64,000 bases of DNA, taken from positions 7,858-71,857 of the forward strand of contig NZ_BFAG01000019.1 in the NCBI RefSeq assembly GCF_002897375.1, in the 5' to 3' direction. The notes under the pieces were generated by a model, which saw only the letters and a program-made list of their open reading frames with translations, did no database searches and had not been told where the DNA came from. The translations under genes were made by a program, and so were the position numbers. Position 1 is the first letter of the stretch, and every line of letters starts with the position of its first letter. Source of the stretch: Deinococcus aerius. GTDB lineage: Bacteria > Deinococcota > Deinococci > Deinococcales > Deinococcaceae. This document shows positions 1 to 10,725 of the stretch, one piece after another.

Positions 1-288
1 GGGGCCGTTTTTCACGCCCACCCGGTCCTCCTCGATCAGCAGGTGGTGGTCGGGGGGCGCCACGTAGATGCGGCCCGGCAGGGCGGGCTCCCCGTCCTCC
101 GGGTGGACCGCCGGAAGGGTCCCGGCCCGGCTCAGGATGTGCGGCAGGTGGCTGCGGCTGTAGGGCGGGACATGCAGCACGACGAACACCGACCCGGGAA
201 ACTCCGGGGGCAGGGCCGCCACAAGCCGCTTGAGGGGCTCGACCCCCCCGGCCGAGGCGCCGACGACCACAACGGGAGGCTGCGACAT
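1..288 (-). CDS. CheB-type protein-glutamate methylesterase domain, C-terminal part outside window
   Basis: Only the first 96 residues lie in the window. They open directly with the CheB fold: a GASAGG nucleophile loop (Ser12) and VVLHVPP with His39. Ser12 and His39 fall at exactly the same positions as in the next gene upstream (320-1384). There is no N-terminal receiver domain. CheB removes methyl groups from chemoreceptors; forms without a receiver often belong to CheB/CheR fusions or alternative signalling pathways, and which applies cannot be told here. The ATG is 31 bp beyond the stop of the upstream CheB gene, so the two probably form an operon. A CACAAT box 6 bases before the ATG could give an additional leaderless transcript. 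Confidence 0.8.
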   Translation of the reverse strand, partial: MSQPPVVVVGASAGGVEPLKRLVAALPPEFPGSVFVVLHVPPYSRSHLPHILSRAGTLPAVHPEDGEPALPGRIYVAPPDHHLLIEEDRVGVKNGP

Positions 289-319
289 CACCCCATTGTG
301 CCCCAAGCGCCCCCCGGGG

Positions 320-1384
320 TCAGCCGGGCTGCTCCCCCACCTCGGCCCGCCGGGCGGCCTGAAGCAGGTCGCCGTGGTGTTCGCCGGATTGCAGGGCCAC
401 GCCGCGCACCGTGCGCGAGCGCTCCCCCACCCGAGCGGCCTCCTGGCGGAAGGCCTCCCCCTGGATCGGCTCCCCGGCCTCCCCGAAATGCTTGGCGAGG
501 TGTTCGAGCAGCATCACGTTCTCGTCCAGCGCCCGCACCGCGCTCCACAGGGTGGCCTCGACCGACTCGCGCAGTTCCGAGAGCAGGGCGGCGGGGGTAA
601 AGGCGTGCCCGGTGTGGCAGCGGAAGCGGATGCTGCGGCCCTCCTGAAGCCTGACCATCGCGCCGTGGCACTCGGGGCAGGTGAAGGTGGACATCGGCCC
701 CAGGTTCAGGACGCCGCCCTCGAAGGCGTTGTCCTCGGAGGCGGTGCGCAGCTCCACTTCCAGCCGGTGCCGTTCCCGTTCGTCCATCTGCGGCCTCCCC
801 CGGTGCCCGTCCGCCGCGGGCTGGCCCGCCTGCCGGACCAGGCGCGGGCCGATCTCGCGCGCGGGCAGGATGTCATCGACCTCCACCCGCTGCACCGCGC
901 TCAGGGGCATGGAGGGGTACTCGGCCTCCTCGGGGTGCTGCACCATGGCGTGGCCGCCGAGCTGCTTGATCGTCCACAGCCCCGAGGTGCCGTCGTCCAG
1001 CATGCCGCTGAGCAGCACCCCCGTGACGCCGGGGCCATAGGTGTACGCCGCCGAGCGGAAGAGGACATCGATGGAGGGCCGGGCACGGTTCTCCTTCGGG
1101 CCGCGCGAGACCATGATCCGGTCCCGGTGCAGCAGCAGGTGGTGGTCGGGCGGCGCCACGTAGATGCGGCCCGGCTCGGGCGCCTCCCCGCCCCGGGCGC
1201 TCCGCGCCTCCAGCGGCCCGGCCCCGTTCAGCAGCTCCGGGAGGCGGCTGGGGTGGTCCGGCGAGAGGTGAACCACGACGAGGACCGCGGCGGGGAAATC
1301 CAGCGGCAGGTGCCGGACGATGTCCAGCAGGCCGTCCAGCGCCCCGGCGGACCCCCCGATGACCACGGCACGTCGCACTTGCAT
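320..1384 (-). CDS. CheB-like methylesterase with C-terminal zinc-ribbon-like tail
   Basis: A 354-residue protein. The catalytic triad of the CheB esterase is visible as Ser12 (GGSAGA), His39 (VVHLSP) and Asp131 (GMLDDG). There is no receiver domain, so activity is not controlled by CheA phosphotransfer in the usual way. Residues about 233-262 carry CPEC (Cys236, Cys239) and CHTGH (Cys256, His260), a probable metal-binding module, followed by a helical tail. The family deamidates or demethylates receptor glutamates; a chemotaxis role is not shown, as no receptor or CheA is in the window. ATG start with TAGGGT 6 bases upstream suggests a leaderless message. A second CheB-type gene follows after 31 bp. 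Confidence 0.85.
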   Translation of the reverse strand: MQVRRAVVIGGSAGALDGLLDIVRHLPLDFPAAVLVVVHLSPDHPSRLPELLNGAGPLEARSARGGEAPEPGRIYVAPPDHHLLLHRDRIMVSRGPKENRARPSIDVLFRSAAYTYGPGVTGVLLSGMLDDGTSGLWTIKQLGGHAMVQHPEEAEYPSMPLSAVQRVEVDDILPAREIGPRLVRQAGQPAADGHRGRPQMDERERHRLEVELRTASEDNAFEGGVLNLGPMSTFTCPECHGAMVRLQEGRSIRFRCHTGHAFTPAALLSELRESVEATLWSAVRALDENVMLLEHLAKHFGEAGEPIQGEAFRQEAARVGERSRTVRGVALQSGEHHGDLLQAARRAEVGEQPG

Positions 1385-1513
1385 GGGCCTACCCTAGGGG
1401 GTGGAAAAGGCCCAGCGGGCCTGGAAAGGGTGGGGAAGGGTTCATCCAGCCTTGCCCGCCGGGGCGCGCCGCCCCCATGACCAAAACGCCGGGGCGAGCC
1501 CCTAAGCTGAAGC

Positions 1514-1723
1514 ATGACGAAGTTCATCAGGCTGGAGGACGGCAGCTACGTCAACACCTCGGTCATCCGGCGCATTCACCTGGAAAAGCACACCGACCCG
1601 AAATTCTGGAAGCTCAACGCCCAGCTCTCCAAGCCCGAGGGCGGCGCCGAGTGGGCCTACCTGGCGGGGGAGTATGACAGCCAGAAAGACGCCGAGGACG
1701 CCATCAGGAAGCTGGGCAAGTAA
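1514..1723 (+). CDS. Small hypothetical protein (69 aa)
   Basis: I do not recognise the family. The product is a soluble, charged 69-residue protein (MTKFIRLEDGSYVNTSVIRR...) with an aromatic-rich middle (DPKFWKLNAQL, AEWAYLAGEY) and a C-terminal helix (DAEDAIRKLGK), reminiscent of small beta-rich proteins that hold one ligand or partner; no function can be given. The ATG has a TAAGCT box 5 bases upstream and no Shine-Dalgarno sequence, so it is probably leaderless. Codon use resembles the neighbours. Confidence 0.7.
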   Translation: MTKFIRLEDGSYVNTSVIRRIHLEKHTDPKFWKLNAQLSKPEGGAEWAYLAGEYDSQKDAEDAIRKLGK

Positions 1724-1812
1724 GGGAGCGCCGGGGTGTGAACGCCCGGCGACGCGGCGGCTCTCCGGGGGAACAGACTCGTTGCCCGGCTCCCGGCCTT
1801 CCCCACGCCCAT

Positions 1813-1839
1813 AAAAAAGGAGGGAACCTCGCGGTTCCC
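1813..1839 (-). terminator. Rho-independent terminator, leftward
   Basis: On the minus strand GGGAACC-GCGA-GGTTCCC (1822-1839) is followed by TCC and six T. The nearest minus-strand gene ends 540 bases to the right (2379), so it would stop read-through from there or an unseen transcript. Confidence 0.6.
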
Positions 1840-2294
1840 CCTGGAGTGCAGAGGCACGGGTGTTCCCCGTTCCCCCTGTTCGCGCGCCCGTGTTGACCTT
1901 TGAGGTGGGCGCCTCCCTCAAGTGCTGTTGATGCACGGCTTCGTCAAGCCAGAAAACAAACTATACACTCCTTTCTGGCGGAAAGCAAGGGGGGCAGGCG
2001 GAGTTTGAGCCTTGATCTTGACCGGGAACCTGTCGCTTGCCCCTCTTCCTCTGCGGCTGTTCCGGCCTTCACCCCTGGTGGGCGCCTTGCAAGGCTGCGG
2101 GCGAGAGGGGCGCCGCCTTGTTCGGGACGACGGAGAAGACCCCCAGCCCAACTGCCCAGTTCGTATAGCTCCTCTTGGGGAGAGGGCGGGGGAGATGGAT
2201 TTCTCCAGCCCCGGGGAAGGCCGCATCCCGTCCTGCTCAAATAAAGGCGGATTGGTCCGGCGCAAACCCGGGGCTGTGGAACCCGCCCTATCCT

Positions 2295-2369
2295 GAGGTC
2301 GTTCCACAACACAACCCGGCCGGGTGAAGTCGGGCATTCCGCTCCCGGCATCCCGCCGGGGGCTTTTTC
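2295..2369 (+). ncRNA. Candidate small RNA ending at an intrinsic terminator
   Basis: A TATCCT box at 2289-2294 could start a ~70-nt transcript. It would hold a perfect ACCCGGCCGGGT palindrome (2323-2334) and end in the hairpin CCCGGC-N5-GCCGGG (2344-2360) followed by GGC and five T. No open frame explains this plus-strand terminator. There is no clear -35 box, so this is a proposal only. Confidence 0.3.
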
Positions 2370-2378
2370 CAGCCCGGC

Positions 2379-3224
2379 TCAGCGGATGCTGCCCGCCGGG
2401 AACGTCCTGGCCTGGGGGCTGAACAGGGCGTTCCAGGTCGCGCGGTCCACCTGACCCGTGACCGGCAGCCCGTTGGCCGCCTGGAAGGCGCGGACGGTCG
2501 CCGCCGTGACCGGGCCGTACCAGCCGTCGCCGCGCCCGCCGCCGCTCGGGCGGGTGAGGGCGATCAGGCGGTCTTGCACCGCGCGCACGTCCTCACCGTT
2601 CATGCGCGGGTCCGTCAGCCGCAGGAGGCGCGTGAACGGCGCGCGGGCCGGGGACGGGGCCGCGGCGGGGGTGGGAGTGCGGGCCGTCTGACTGGGGTTG
2701 GCCGTCTGCCGTGGGGAAGGGGTCGGGCGGGCCGACGGGGCCGGGGCGCCCGTTACCGGACGGGCGCCGGGGGTCTGGGTACTGGATGTCCGAGTGCTGG
2801 GCGCCGTGGTCGTCACGCGGCTCCCCCCGCTGCCCTGCGCGGCGCTCTCGGGTGGCGCGTCGAGGTACACGAGGGTCTGGGCGCGGCCCTCGGGGTCGGG
2901 TTGCAGACGCAGGTAGACGTAGCCGCCGGGGGTCCGCACCCAGTTGTACACGCTGCGCTGCTCGTCCCGGCTGCGCCAGACCCCGTACAGGTCGTCCCCC
3001 AGGGCGGCGCCCAGCCGGGTGCGGGCCTCCTCGACGGTGCCCGCCACGCCGACACACCGCTTGCCCGGGGTGCCCACCCGGGCGAAGCTGGCCGGGCAGC
3101 CCCGCAGCACCCCGTCGAGCGCCTGCGCCGCGCGGGTGGCCGCCCGCTCCACGTCCCCCGGGCCGGGGGCGGCGAGGGCGGGGGCGGTGAGCAGGGTGGC
3201 GAGCAGCGCAGCGGCGACCTTCAT
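2379..3224 (-). CDS. Secreted peptidoglycan-binding domain protein
   Basis: A 281-residue protein. Residues 1-18 form a signal peptide (hydrophobic core, ALAA cleavage region). Residues 20-125 form a globular domain with two cysteines (CPAS, KRCVG) that may be disulphide-linked. Residues 130-195 are a Ser/Thr/Pro/Ala-rich linker. Residues 200-270 match the peptidoglycan_binding_1 repeat ([45 protein letters not shown]). It is presumably exported and anchors to cell-wall peptidoglycan; no catalytic domain is apparent. The ATG follows a TACCAC box at 6 bases. It stands alone, divergent from trmH. Confidence 0.8.
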   Translation of the reverse strand: MKVAAALLATLLTAPALAAPGPGDVERAATRAAQALDGVLRGCPASFARVGTPGKRCVGVAGTVEEARTRLGAALGDDLYGVWRSRDEQRSVYNWVRTPGGYVYLRLQPDPEGRAQTLVYLDAPPESAAQGSGGSRVTTTAPSTRTSSTQTPGARPVTGAPAPSARPTPSPRQTANPSQTARTPTPAAAPSPARAPFTRLLRLTDPRMNGEDVRAVQDRLIALTRPSGGGRGDGWYGPVTAATVRAFQAANGLPVTGQVDRATWNALFSPQARTFPAGSIR

Positions 3225-3331
3225 GGGGTAGTGGTAGCACGCCCAAGCTGACGGGGGCTGAGGGACCGGTCACCCCGCGCTTAGCCTGGCGGCCCCCGTG
3301 GTGGGCGGCCCCTTGCGCTACCCTGCCCAGG

Positions 3332-3982
<651 letters not shown>

Positions 3983-4128
3983 CGGGCTGTTCCCGGGCGG
4001 GTGACCAGGGTGCGTTCTTTGCATTGCGTGCGTCTCATTTCGTTTCGGCAGGGCGGGTAGACTGCGGGGCCTTTCGCCCCCTGCCCCGCGTGTCCGCTGC
4101 CGGGGAGCCCACGACCCCGAGGACTGCT

Positions 4129-4920
<792 letters not shown>

Positions 4921-4937
4921 ACTGGGGCGGCGCCGGG

Positions 4938-4960
4938 GGTCACCTCCAACCGGGGTGGCC
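4938..4960 (+). repeat. Hairpin element after first terC (copy 1 of 2)
   Basis: GGTCACC (4938-4944) pairs with GGTGGCC (4954-4960). A near-identical hairpin sits at 5880-5903, also just behind a terC gene. No T-run follows, so it may be a weak terminator or an mRNA 3' end stabiliser. Confidence 0.5.
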
Positions 4961-5042
4961 CTCCTGCCCTGTCCCGACCCCCGCCGGGGCCGGGACACCC
5001 TGACCTGTGGCTCATGACCCGCCCGGCTAGACTGGCCTCCTG

Positions 5043-5861
5043 ATGTTCGGACTCGAAATGCCCCCCCTGACCGCCGAGACCTGGGCCATCCTCGGCACGC
5101 TTGTGCTGCTGGAGGGTCTGCTCTCGGCCGACAACGCCCTCGTGCTGGCCGTCATGGTGCGCCACCTCGCGGTGAACGTGCAGCGCAAGGCGCTCGCCTA
5201 CGGCATCGGCGGCGCGGTCGTGCTGCGAATCCTGGGCGTGCTGCTCGCCGCCTTCGTGCTCGAGTACTGGTGGCTGCGCGCCTTTGGCGCCCTGTACCTC
5301 GCGTACCTCGCCGTCAGCCACTTCGTGAAAAAGGGCCACAGCGAGGAGGAGGCCGCGGGGAGCGCCCGGGGCCGCGGCTTCTGGCCGACCGTGGTGCTGC
5401 TCAACCTCACCGACCTGGCCTTTTCGGTGGACTCCATCCTGGCGGGCGTGGCGCTGATCCCCGCCGGAATGCCGCGCGAGCAGGGCCTCACCATCGTGGT
5501 GATCGGCGGGATCGTCGGCCTGATCCTGATGCGCTTCGCGGCGACGATCTTCCTGAAGCTGCTCAACAAGTACCCCGCCTTCGACAACGTGGCCTACGCG
5601 CTCGTGGGCTGGATCGCGGTCAAGCTGGGCGTCGAGACCCTGGAGGCCGCGCACGAGGTCTTCCCGGCCGTGCCGACCCTCCACCTGCCCACCCCGCTCT
5701 TCTGGGGGGTGATGGCGGCCATCGCCATCATCGGCTCCTTTATCGCCACCCGCCGCCCCGCCATGAGCGAGGCCGAGGCGGAGGCGCGGGCGGAGGCCAT
5801 CGTTCACCGGATGGACGAGACGGTCGCCGACGCGGCGGATGGGCGGGTAGACGGGCGCTGA
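5043..5861 (+). CDS. TerC family integral membrane protein (copy 2)
   Basis: A 272-residue paralogue of the gene just upstream, aligning over its full length: [21 protein letters not shown] in helix 1, [34 protein letters not shown] in the middle, and the same RRPA(M/V)SEAEAEAR tail ending in DGR(V/L)DGR. It is probably a metal-ion (Mn-type) handling membrane protein, inferred from the family. The ATG follows TAGACT at 9 bases, so it may have its own promoter and an almost leaderless message. The tandem pair looks like an old local duplication. Confidence 0.88.
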   Translation: MFGLEMPPLTAETWAILGTLVLLEGLLSADNALVLAVMVRHLAVNVQRKALAYGIGGAVVLRILGVLLAAFVLEYWWLRAFGALYLAYLAVSHFVKKGHSEEEAAGSARGRGFWPTVVLLNLTDLAFSVDSILAGVALIPAGMPREQGLTIVVIGGIVGLILMRFAATIFLKLLNKYPAFDNVAYALVGWIAVKLGVETLEAAHEVFPAVPTLHLPTPLFWGVMAAIAIIGSFIATRRPAMSEAEAEARAEAIVHRMDETVADAADGRVDGR

Positions 5862-5879
5862 GGCCCCGCCGTCCCCCGG

Positions 5880-5903
5880 GGTCACCTCCCGTGTGGGGTG
5901 GCC
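5880..5903 (+). repeat. Hairpin element after second terC (copy 2 of 2)
   Basis: GGTCACC (5880-5886) with GGTGGCC (5897-5903) repeats the element at 4938-4960, including the flanking CGGG and CCCTTG/CCTCCTG context. Confidence 0.5.
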
Positions 5904-5957
5904 CCTTGTCCTATGTCACCCCGGTCCCCGTGTTGGTGTGCGGGGTACAGTAACCCC

Positions 5958-7202
<1,245 letters not shown>

Positions 7203-7243
7203 GGGCAGGCAAGAGGGGGAGGGTTCCGGGTGGACCTTCCCCC

Positions 7244-7771
7244 TCAGCCGTATACCCGGACCCAGCGGGCGAGTTCGGCGAGGTCGTGGGGGAGGGTGGT
7301 GTCCACCTCGCGGAGAGGACCGTCCAGCGCCAGCGGCGTCCAGCAGGCGCTCTCCGGCAACCGGGCATGGTCGAAGGGCTGGTCGATGTGGGGACGCGCC
7401 CCGGAGGCCACCCGCGCCGCGTGCCGCCGCCTCAGTTCCTCTAACGGGGCATGGCAGAAGACCTGGACGACCTTCGCCCCGTGTGTCCCCGCCAACGCCC
7501 TGATTTTCGGCTCGCTCAGTCCCCGGTAGAAGTGTGTCTCCAGCACGGCATTCCCGCCCGCCGCCAGCATGACGCCCGCCACGTGGTACATGATCTCGAA
7601 ACTCAGCGGCCCGGCCTGCGCGCGGGTCAGGTCGGGCAGATGCTCATGCAGGAGTTCCTTGTACTCGTCCTTGGTCACGAAGGGCCAGCCCAGCTCCCGC
7701 GCCAGCCGCGAGCCGAGGTGGGTCTTGCCGGAGGCGGGGAGGCCGGAGACGACGAGGAGGGTGGGGGGCAT
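7244..7771 (-). CDS. P-loop kinase/ATPase of the AAA_33 type
   Basis: A 175-residue protein with a Walker A loop at residues 10-17 (GLPASGKT), followed by helices typical of the chloramphenicol phosphotransferase/zeta-toxin-like small kinases (TKDEYKELLHEHL, AVLETHFYRG, VVQVFCHAPLEELRRRHAAR). The substrate is unknown. The ATG at 7769-7771 has TACACT 7 bases upstream, so the shorter start is preferred to one 12 codons earlier. A second protein of the same type, beginning almost identically, is at 9236-9769. Confidence 0.75.
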   Translation of the reverse strand: MPPTLLVVSGLPASGKTHLGSRLARELGWPFVTKDEYKELLHEHLPDLTRAQAGPLSFEIMYHVAGVMLAAGGNAVLETHFYRGLSEPKIRALAGTHGAKVVQVFCHAPLEELRRRHAARVASGARPHIDQPFDHARLPESACWTPLALDGPLREVDTTLPHDLAELARWVRVYG

Positions 7772-7854
7772 GGGCGGAAGTGTAGGGCGGCCTGTGCCGG
7801 GGAGCATTCCCCGAAAGGAGGAGGGTCGGGGCGCGGGGCATACTGGCGGTGGTC

Positions 7855-8583
7855 ATGGTCTTCACGTCCGAGAGCCAGGTCTCCGGGTCCCCGCTGGTCG
7901 AATCGGTCTGGCGTGCCGAGAGTGAGCGGGCCGGGTCCTTTACCTCGCTCGCGGTGACCCGGTCGGAACTGGTGTTCACGCGCCACGGGGGAATGACCTC
8001 CGCCGTGCTGCGCGGGCCGGAGAGCCGGGCGACCGTCGCGCACGTGCCCCCGGACGCGGAGTTCCTCGGCATCACCTTCAGGCTCGGCGTCTTCGTTCCC
8101 ACGCTTCCGCCCGCGCACCTCCTCGACCGGCACGCGGTGTTGCCCGCTACCGGGGGCACGTTCTGGCTGCACGACGAATCCCTCCCGGTCCCGGACAGTC
8201 AGGACGCCGACGCCTTCGTCGACCGCCTCGTGCGCCTCGGGCTCCTGCGGCTCGAGCCGACCGTCGACCTGTTGTTGAATTCGGACCTGCCCGGGCGTCC
8301 GGCCACCCTCCGCACCCTGCAACGGCGCTTTTTGCACGCCACCGGCCTGTCGAGCCGTTCGGTCCTCACCATCGAGCGGGCGCGCCGGGCGGCGGCGCTG
8401 CTCCAGACCGGGGCCGCGATCCCGGATGTCGTCCACGACCTGGGCTACACCGATCAGCCGCACCTGACCCGGGCGCTGCGGCACCTCATCGGCCAGACCC
8501 CCGCGCGCATCCTGGGGGAAGTCTGGCCGCACTCACCGCTCAGCAGTCAGGAGTTGGGGCGGCAGGACCCGGCGGCTGAGTAA
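7855..8583 (+). CDS. AraC-family transcriptional regulator
   Basis: A 242-residue protein. The N-terminal ~130 residues form a beta-rich sensory domain without a clear family match. Residues ~145-230 hold the two helix-turn-helix motifs of AraC: LQRRFLHATGLSSRSVLTIERARRAAALLQTGAAIPDVVHDLGYTDQPHLTRALRHLIGQTPARI is the matching stretch, read here in parts. It is followed after 107 bases by a reductase-like gene in the same direction, which it may control. A GTG two codons earlier is an alternative start; CATACT lies at 7839-7844. Confidence 0.82.
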   Translation: MVFTSESQVSGSPLVESVWRAESERAGSFTSLAVTRSELVFTRHGGMTSAVLRGPESRATVAHVPPDAEFLGITFRLGVFVPTLPPAHLLDRHAVLPATGGTFWLHDESLPVPDSQDADAFVDRLVRLGLLRLEPTVDLLLNSDLPGRPATLRTLQRRFLHATGLSSRSVLTIERARRAAALLQTGAAIPDVVHDLGYTDQPHLTRALRHLIGQTPARILGEVWPHSPLSSQELGRQDPAAE

Positions 8584-8690
8584 GTCGGGGGTGTCGTTCC
8601 GGTACAAGACTTCGGTGGCGCCCCCTTTCATACTCCTGGTGTGGTGCGGGAGGACCAGTTCCCTGGCACGACGGCGAAGGAGTGTGGATC

Positions 8691-9245
8691 ATGCGAAAAA
8701 TCATCGCGGTGGAATACCTGAGCCTGGACGGCATCATGAGCGACCCCATGTGGACCGCCCCGTACTTCAATGGGGAGTTGGGCGAGTTGCAGGACCGGTG
8801 GTTGTTCGGGAGCGACACGCTGCTGCTGGGCCGGGTGACGTACGAGGGCATGTCGGGGGCGTGGATGGCGCGCCCTGATGACGACGGGTTCACGGCCCGC
8901 ATCAACGCCCTGCCCAAGCACGTCGTCACGCGCACCCTGACCGACCTGACCTGGAACGCCACGCCCCTCTCGGGTGACATCGCCGGGGAAGTCCGGGCGC
9001 TGAAGGGGGGCGAGGGCACGAACATCCTGATCTACGGCAGCGGCGTGCTCGTGCGTTCGCTGCTGGAGCATGGCCTGATCGACGAGTTCCACCTGATCGT
9101 CTGCCCGGTCGTGGTGGGCGAGGGCAGGCGCCTGTTCTCGGGGGAAAGCCGCGCCGCGCTGCATCTGGCGGAGGTCCAGACGACGGCCACGGGGGTCGTG
9201 GTGCTGAGCTACCGGCCCGAACAGCCGACCCCCACTCAGGGGTGA
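8691..9245 (+). CDS. Dihydrofolate reductase family protein (RibD C-terminal domain)
   Basis: A 184-residue protein of the RibD_C/YyaP/YwjB group: MRKIIAVEYLSLDGIMSDP at the N-terminus, LLLGRVTYEGM, ILIYGSGVLVRSLLEHGLIDEFHLIVCPVVVGEGRRLF in the C-terminal half. The fold binds NADPH; physiological substrates of these stand-alone proteins are mostly unknown, and true dihydrofolate reductase activity should not be assumed. An AAGGAG Shine-Dalgarno 8 bases before ATG 8691 decides the start over GTG 8682. It lies downstream of the AraC regulator and overlaps the convergent kinase gene by 10 bases. Confidence 0.85.
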   Translation: MRKIIAVEYLSLDGIMSDPMWTAPYFNGELGELQDRWLFGSDTLLLGRVTYEGMSGAWMARPDDDGFTARINALPKHVVTRTLTDLTWNATPLSGDIAGEVRALKGGEGTNILIYGSGVLVRSLLEHGLIDEFHLIVCPVVVGEGRRLFSGESRAALHLAEVQTTATGVVVLSYRPEQPTPTQG

Positions 9246-9769
9246 GCTTGGCCCGCCAGGAGCAGGCGCAGGGCCTCGAAGTTCTCCTCGGGCGTTCGCC
9301 CCGCCGTATCCAGCACGAGGCGGGGGGAGGTCCAGACCTCGTACTCCCGGGCGTAGGTCTGGAGCTGTTCCCAATCCGGCGGGGACCACTGGCCGGTATG
9401 GCTGCCCGGGTCGGCCCGGCGGGTTTCCACCCGTCGCCGATGTTCCTGCATGTCTGAACAGACCACCTCGACGTTGATGAGGTGGCTCCCCGTCCGCTGC
9501 GCCACGTCATTCCATGCCGCTCGCGTCGCCTCTACGGGATTCACGCAGTCCGCCACGACGCTCAGCCCCAGGAGGAGGTTATCTTCGGCCACGGCGTACT
9601 CGACCGCGTACCCCTCCACGGTGATCGGCCGGTGTCCGGCGTTCAGCAGCGCCGCCTCTACCGTATCCACCCGGAGGTAGATCGCCCGCTCCTGCCCGGC
9701 GAGTTGCCGGGCCAGCGTACTCTTGCCGGTTCCGGGGAGGCCGGAGAAGACGATGAGGATAGGGGGCAT
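9236..9769 (-). CDS. P-loop kinase/ATPase of the AAA_33 type
   Basis: A 177-residue protein with Walker A GLPGTGKS at residues 10-17, LRVDTVEAALLNAG, and the late NVEVVCSDMQEHRRRVETR segment that forms the lid in this family. The N-terminus (MPPILIVFSGLPGTGKS) closely parallels the product at 7244-7771, suggesting paralogues. The substrate is unknown; small-molecule or nucleotide kinases of this type include antibiotic-modifying enzymes. ATG with TACTCT 6 bases upstream: leaderless. The 3' end overlaps the convergent reductase gene. Confidence 0.75.
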   Translation of the reverse strand: MPPILIVFSGLPGTGKSTLARQLAGQERAIYLRVDTVEAALLNAGHRPITVEGYAVEYAVAEDNLLLGLSVVADCVNPVEATRAAWNDVAQRTGSHLINVEVVCSDMQEHRRRVETRRADPGSHTGQWSPPDWEQLQTYAREYEVWTSPRLVLDTAGRTPEENFEALRLLLAGQAHP

Positions 9770-9858
9770 TGAAGAAGAGTAAGGCCCCTTCAGGAGCTTT
9801 TGTTTGCCGGAGCGTACATATATTGTGCTTAAATTGGCTCTTTTGGTAATCTGCTCCT

Positions 9859-10239
9859 ATGGTGGTGTCAATGGGGCAAACTGTGTTCACACCAGCGGAA
9901 GTGGCAGCGGTCCTGCGCGTGACACCGGAAACAATCCGCCGCAGGATCATGGCGGGGGACCTGCGGGCGCTCGAAGTGGGGGGTAAAGAGCGCAAGCAGT
10001 ACCGCATCACGGCGACCGATCTCGCCGATTGGTTGGGCCTGGAGCGGGCCTCCCAACTCTTTGGCATCGGAGCGGGCCTCCTCGCGCTGGAGCGGGCTCT
10101 GGCCGAACACACCGGGGAGGAGGTAGAGGTGGCCGTAGCGGAGGCGGTCCAGGCGGTCCGGTCCCAGCAGCACTCCCAACGTGACGCGCTGCCCGCCCTC
10201 ACCCAGGCGGACATCCAGAAGCGGTTCCCGAAGACTTGA
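9859..10239 (+). CDS. Helix-turn-helix (excisionase-like) protein, probable antitoxin of a PIN system
   Basis: A 126-residue protein. Residues 10-50 match the MerR/excisionase-type DNA-binding domain (FTPAEVAAVLRVTPETIRRRIMAGDLRALEVG...YRITATDLADWLG). The C-terminal ~70 residues are helical and could bind the toxin. Its stop codon overlaps the start of the PIN gene (TTGA), the usual coupling in toxin-antitoxin pairs, so an autoregulating antitoxin is inferred. An in-frame ATG four codons later is also possible. Upstream bases 9800-9858 are AT-rich compared with the surroundings (TTTGTTTG, ATATATTG), fitting a promoter or a horizontally acquired edge. Confidence 0.75.
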   Translation: MVVSMGQTVFTPAEVAAVLRVTPETIRRRIMAGDLRALEVGGKERKQYRITATDLADWLGLERASQLFGIGAGLLALERALAEHTGEEVEVAVAEAVQAVRSQQHSQRDALPALTQADIQKRFPKT

Positions 10240-10661
10240 GGCGCCTGATTCTCGATACCCAGTGTCTCCTGAGTGCGGTCGCCGCTCATGCTCAGGGCCG
10301 CGATACGAAGCTCGCCCATGTGTGGCGAACCTTCCGCGCCCGTGAGACCCAACTCGTGTTCGGCGAGGCGTTGCTGCTCGAAACCCAGCGTGTGCTGGAC
10401 TATGCCAGCGTGGCGCGCCTCGGGATCACCTCGGGGATGGCGTTTGCCGCTGCCGCCGATCTTCTGCTCCTGGGGGAGTACCATGCCCCGGTCGTGCGGC
10501 ACTCCTGGCCCTCCCTGAGCGACCCGAACGACTGGCACCTGCTCGACCTGCTGTACGTTGCCCAACCGGATGCTCTGGTCACGCGGGACGCCCGGGTGTT
10601 GGCGGCGGGGAGGGCGCTGGGGATGCCCGTGAAGATGCCGGAAGAGGTTGAGAGTGAGTGA
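10236..10661 (+). CDS. PIN-domain protein, probable toxin ribonuclease
   Basis: A 141-residue PIN domain of the putative-toxin (PIN_3) type. Acidic active-site residues are visible: Asp7 (LILDTQCLLSA), Glu49 (LLLETQRVL), Asp99/Asp104 (DPNDWHLLDLLYVAQ) and Asp118 (ALVTRDARVL). Such proteins bind Mg/Mn and cleave RNA; the target is unknown. It starts with TTG overlapping the antitoxin stop by four bases, so translation is coupled. No transposase or phage gene is next to it. Confidence 0.78.
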   Translation: MRRLILDTQCLLSAVAAHAQGRDTKLAHVWRTFRARETQLVFGEALLLETQRVLDYASVARLGITSGMAFAAAADLLLLGEYHAPVVRHSWPSLSDPNDWHLLDLLYVAQPDALVTRDARVLAAGRALGMPVKMPEEVESE

Positions 10662-10725
10662 TCGCGGGGTTGAAGCTGGGCCATGTCTTCCCCATACGTT
10701 ACGTCTATAGCGAGAGAAGGAATGA

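Larger units (their letters stand above)
1724..2378. other. Long intergenic region flanked by outward terminators
   Basis: No convincing protein gene is present in these 655 bases; the open frames have low-complexity, Arg/Pro-rich translations typical of GC-rich noise. It contains a minus-strand terminator (1813-1839), a fragment resembling the genome's CCTCTCCC-type intergenic repeat near 2165-2195, and a plus-strand terminator (2344-2368) preceded by a possible small RNA. Confidence 0.5.

Noticed and set aside
1900..2337. Several 90-140 codon frames on both strands between 1.9 and 2.35 kb
   Set aside because: They overlap one another, have biased Arg/Pro/Ser/Gly composition, and lack start signals or recognisable domains.
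3983..4128. Possible yybP-ykoY manganese riboswitch before the first terC
   Set aside because: TerC genes often have one, and GCCGGGGAG occurs near 4099, but I could not find the paired conserved loops of that class. A covariance-model search would decide.
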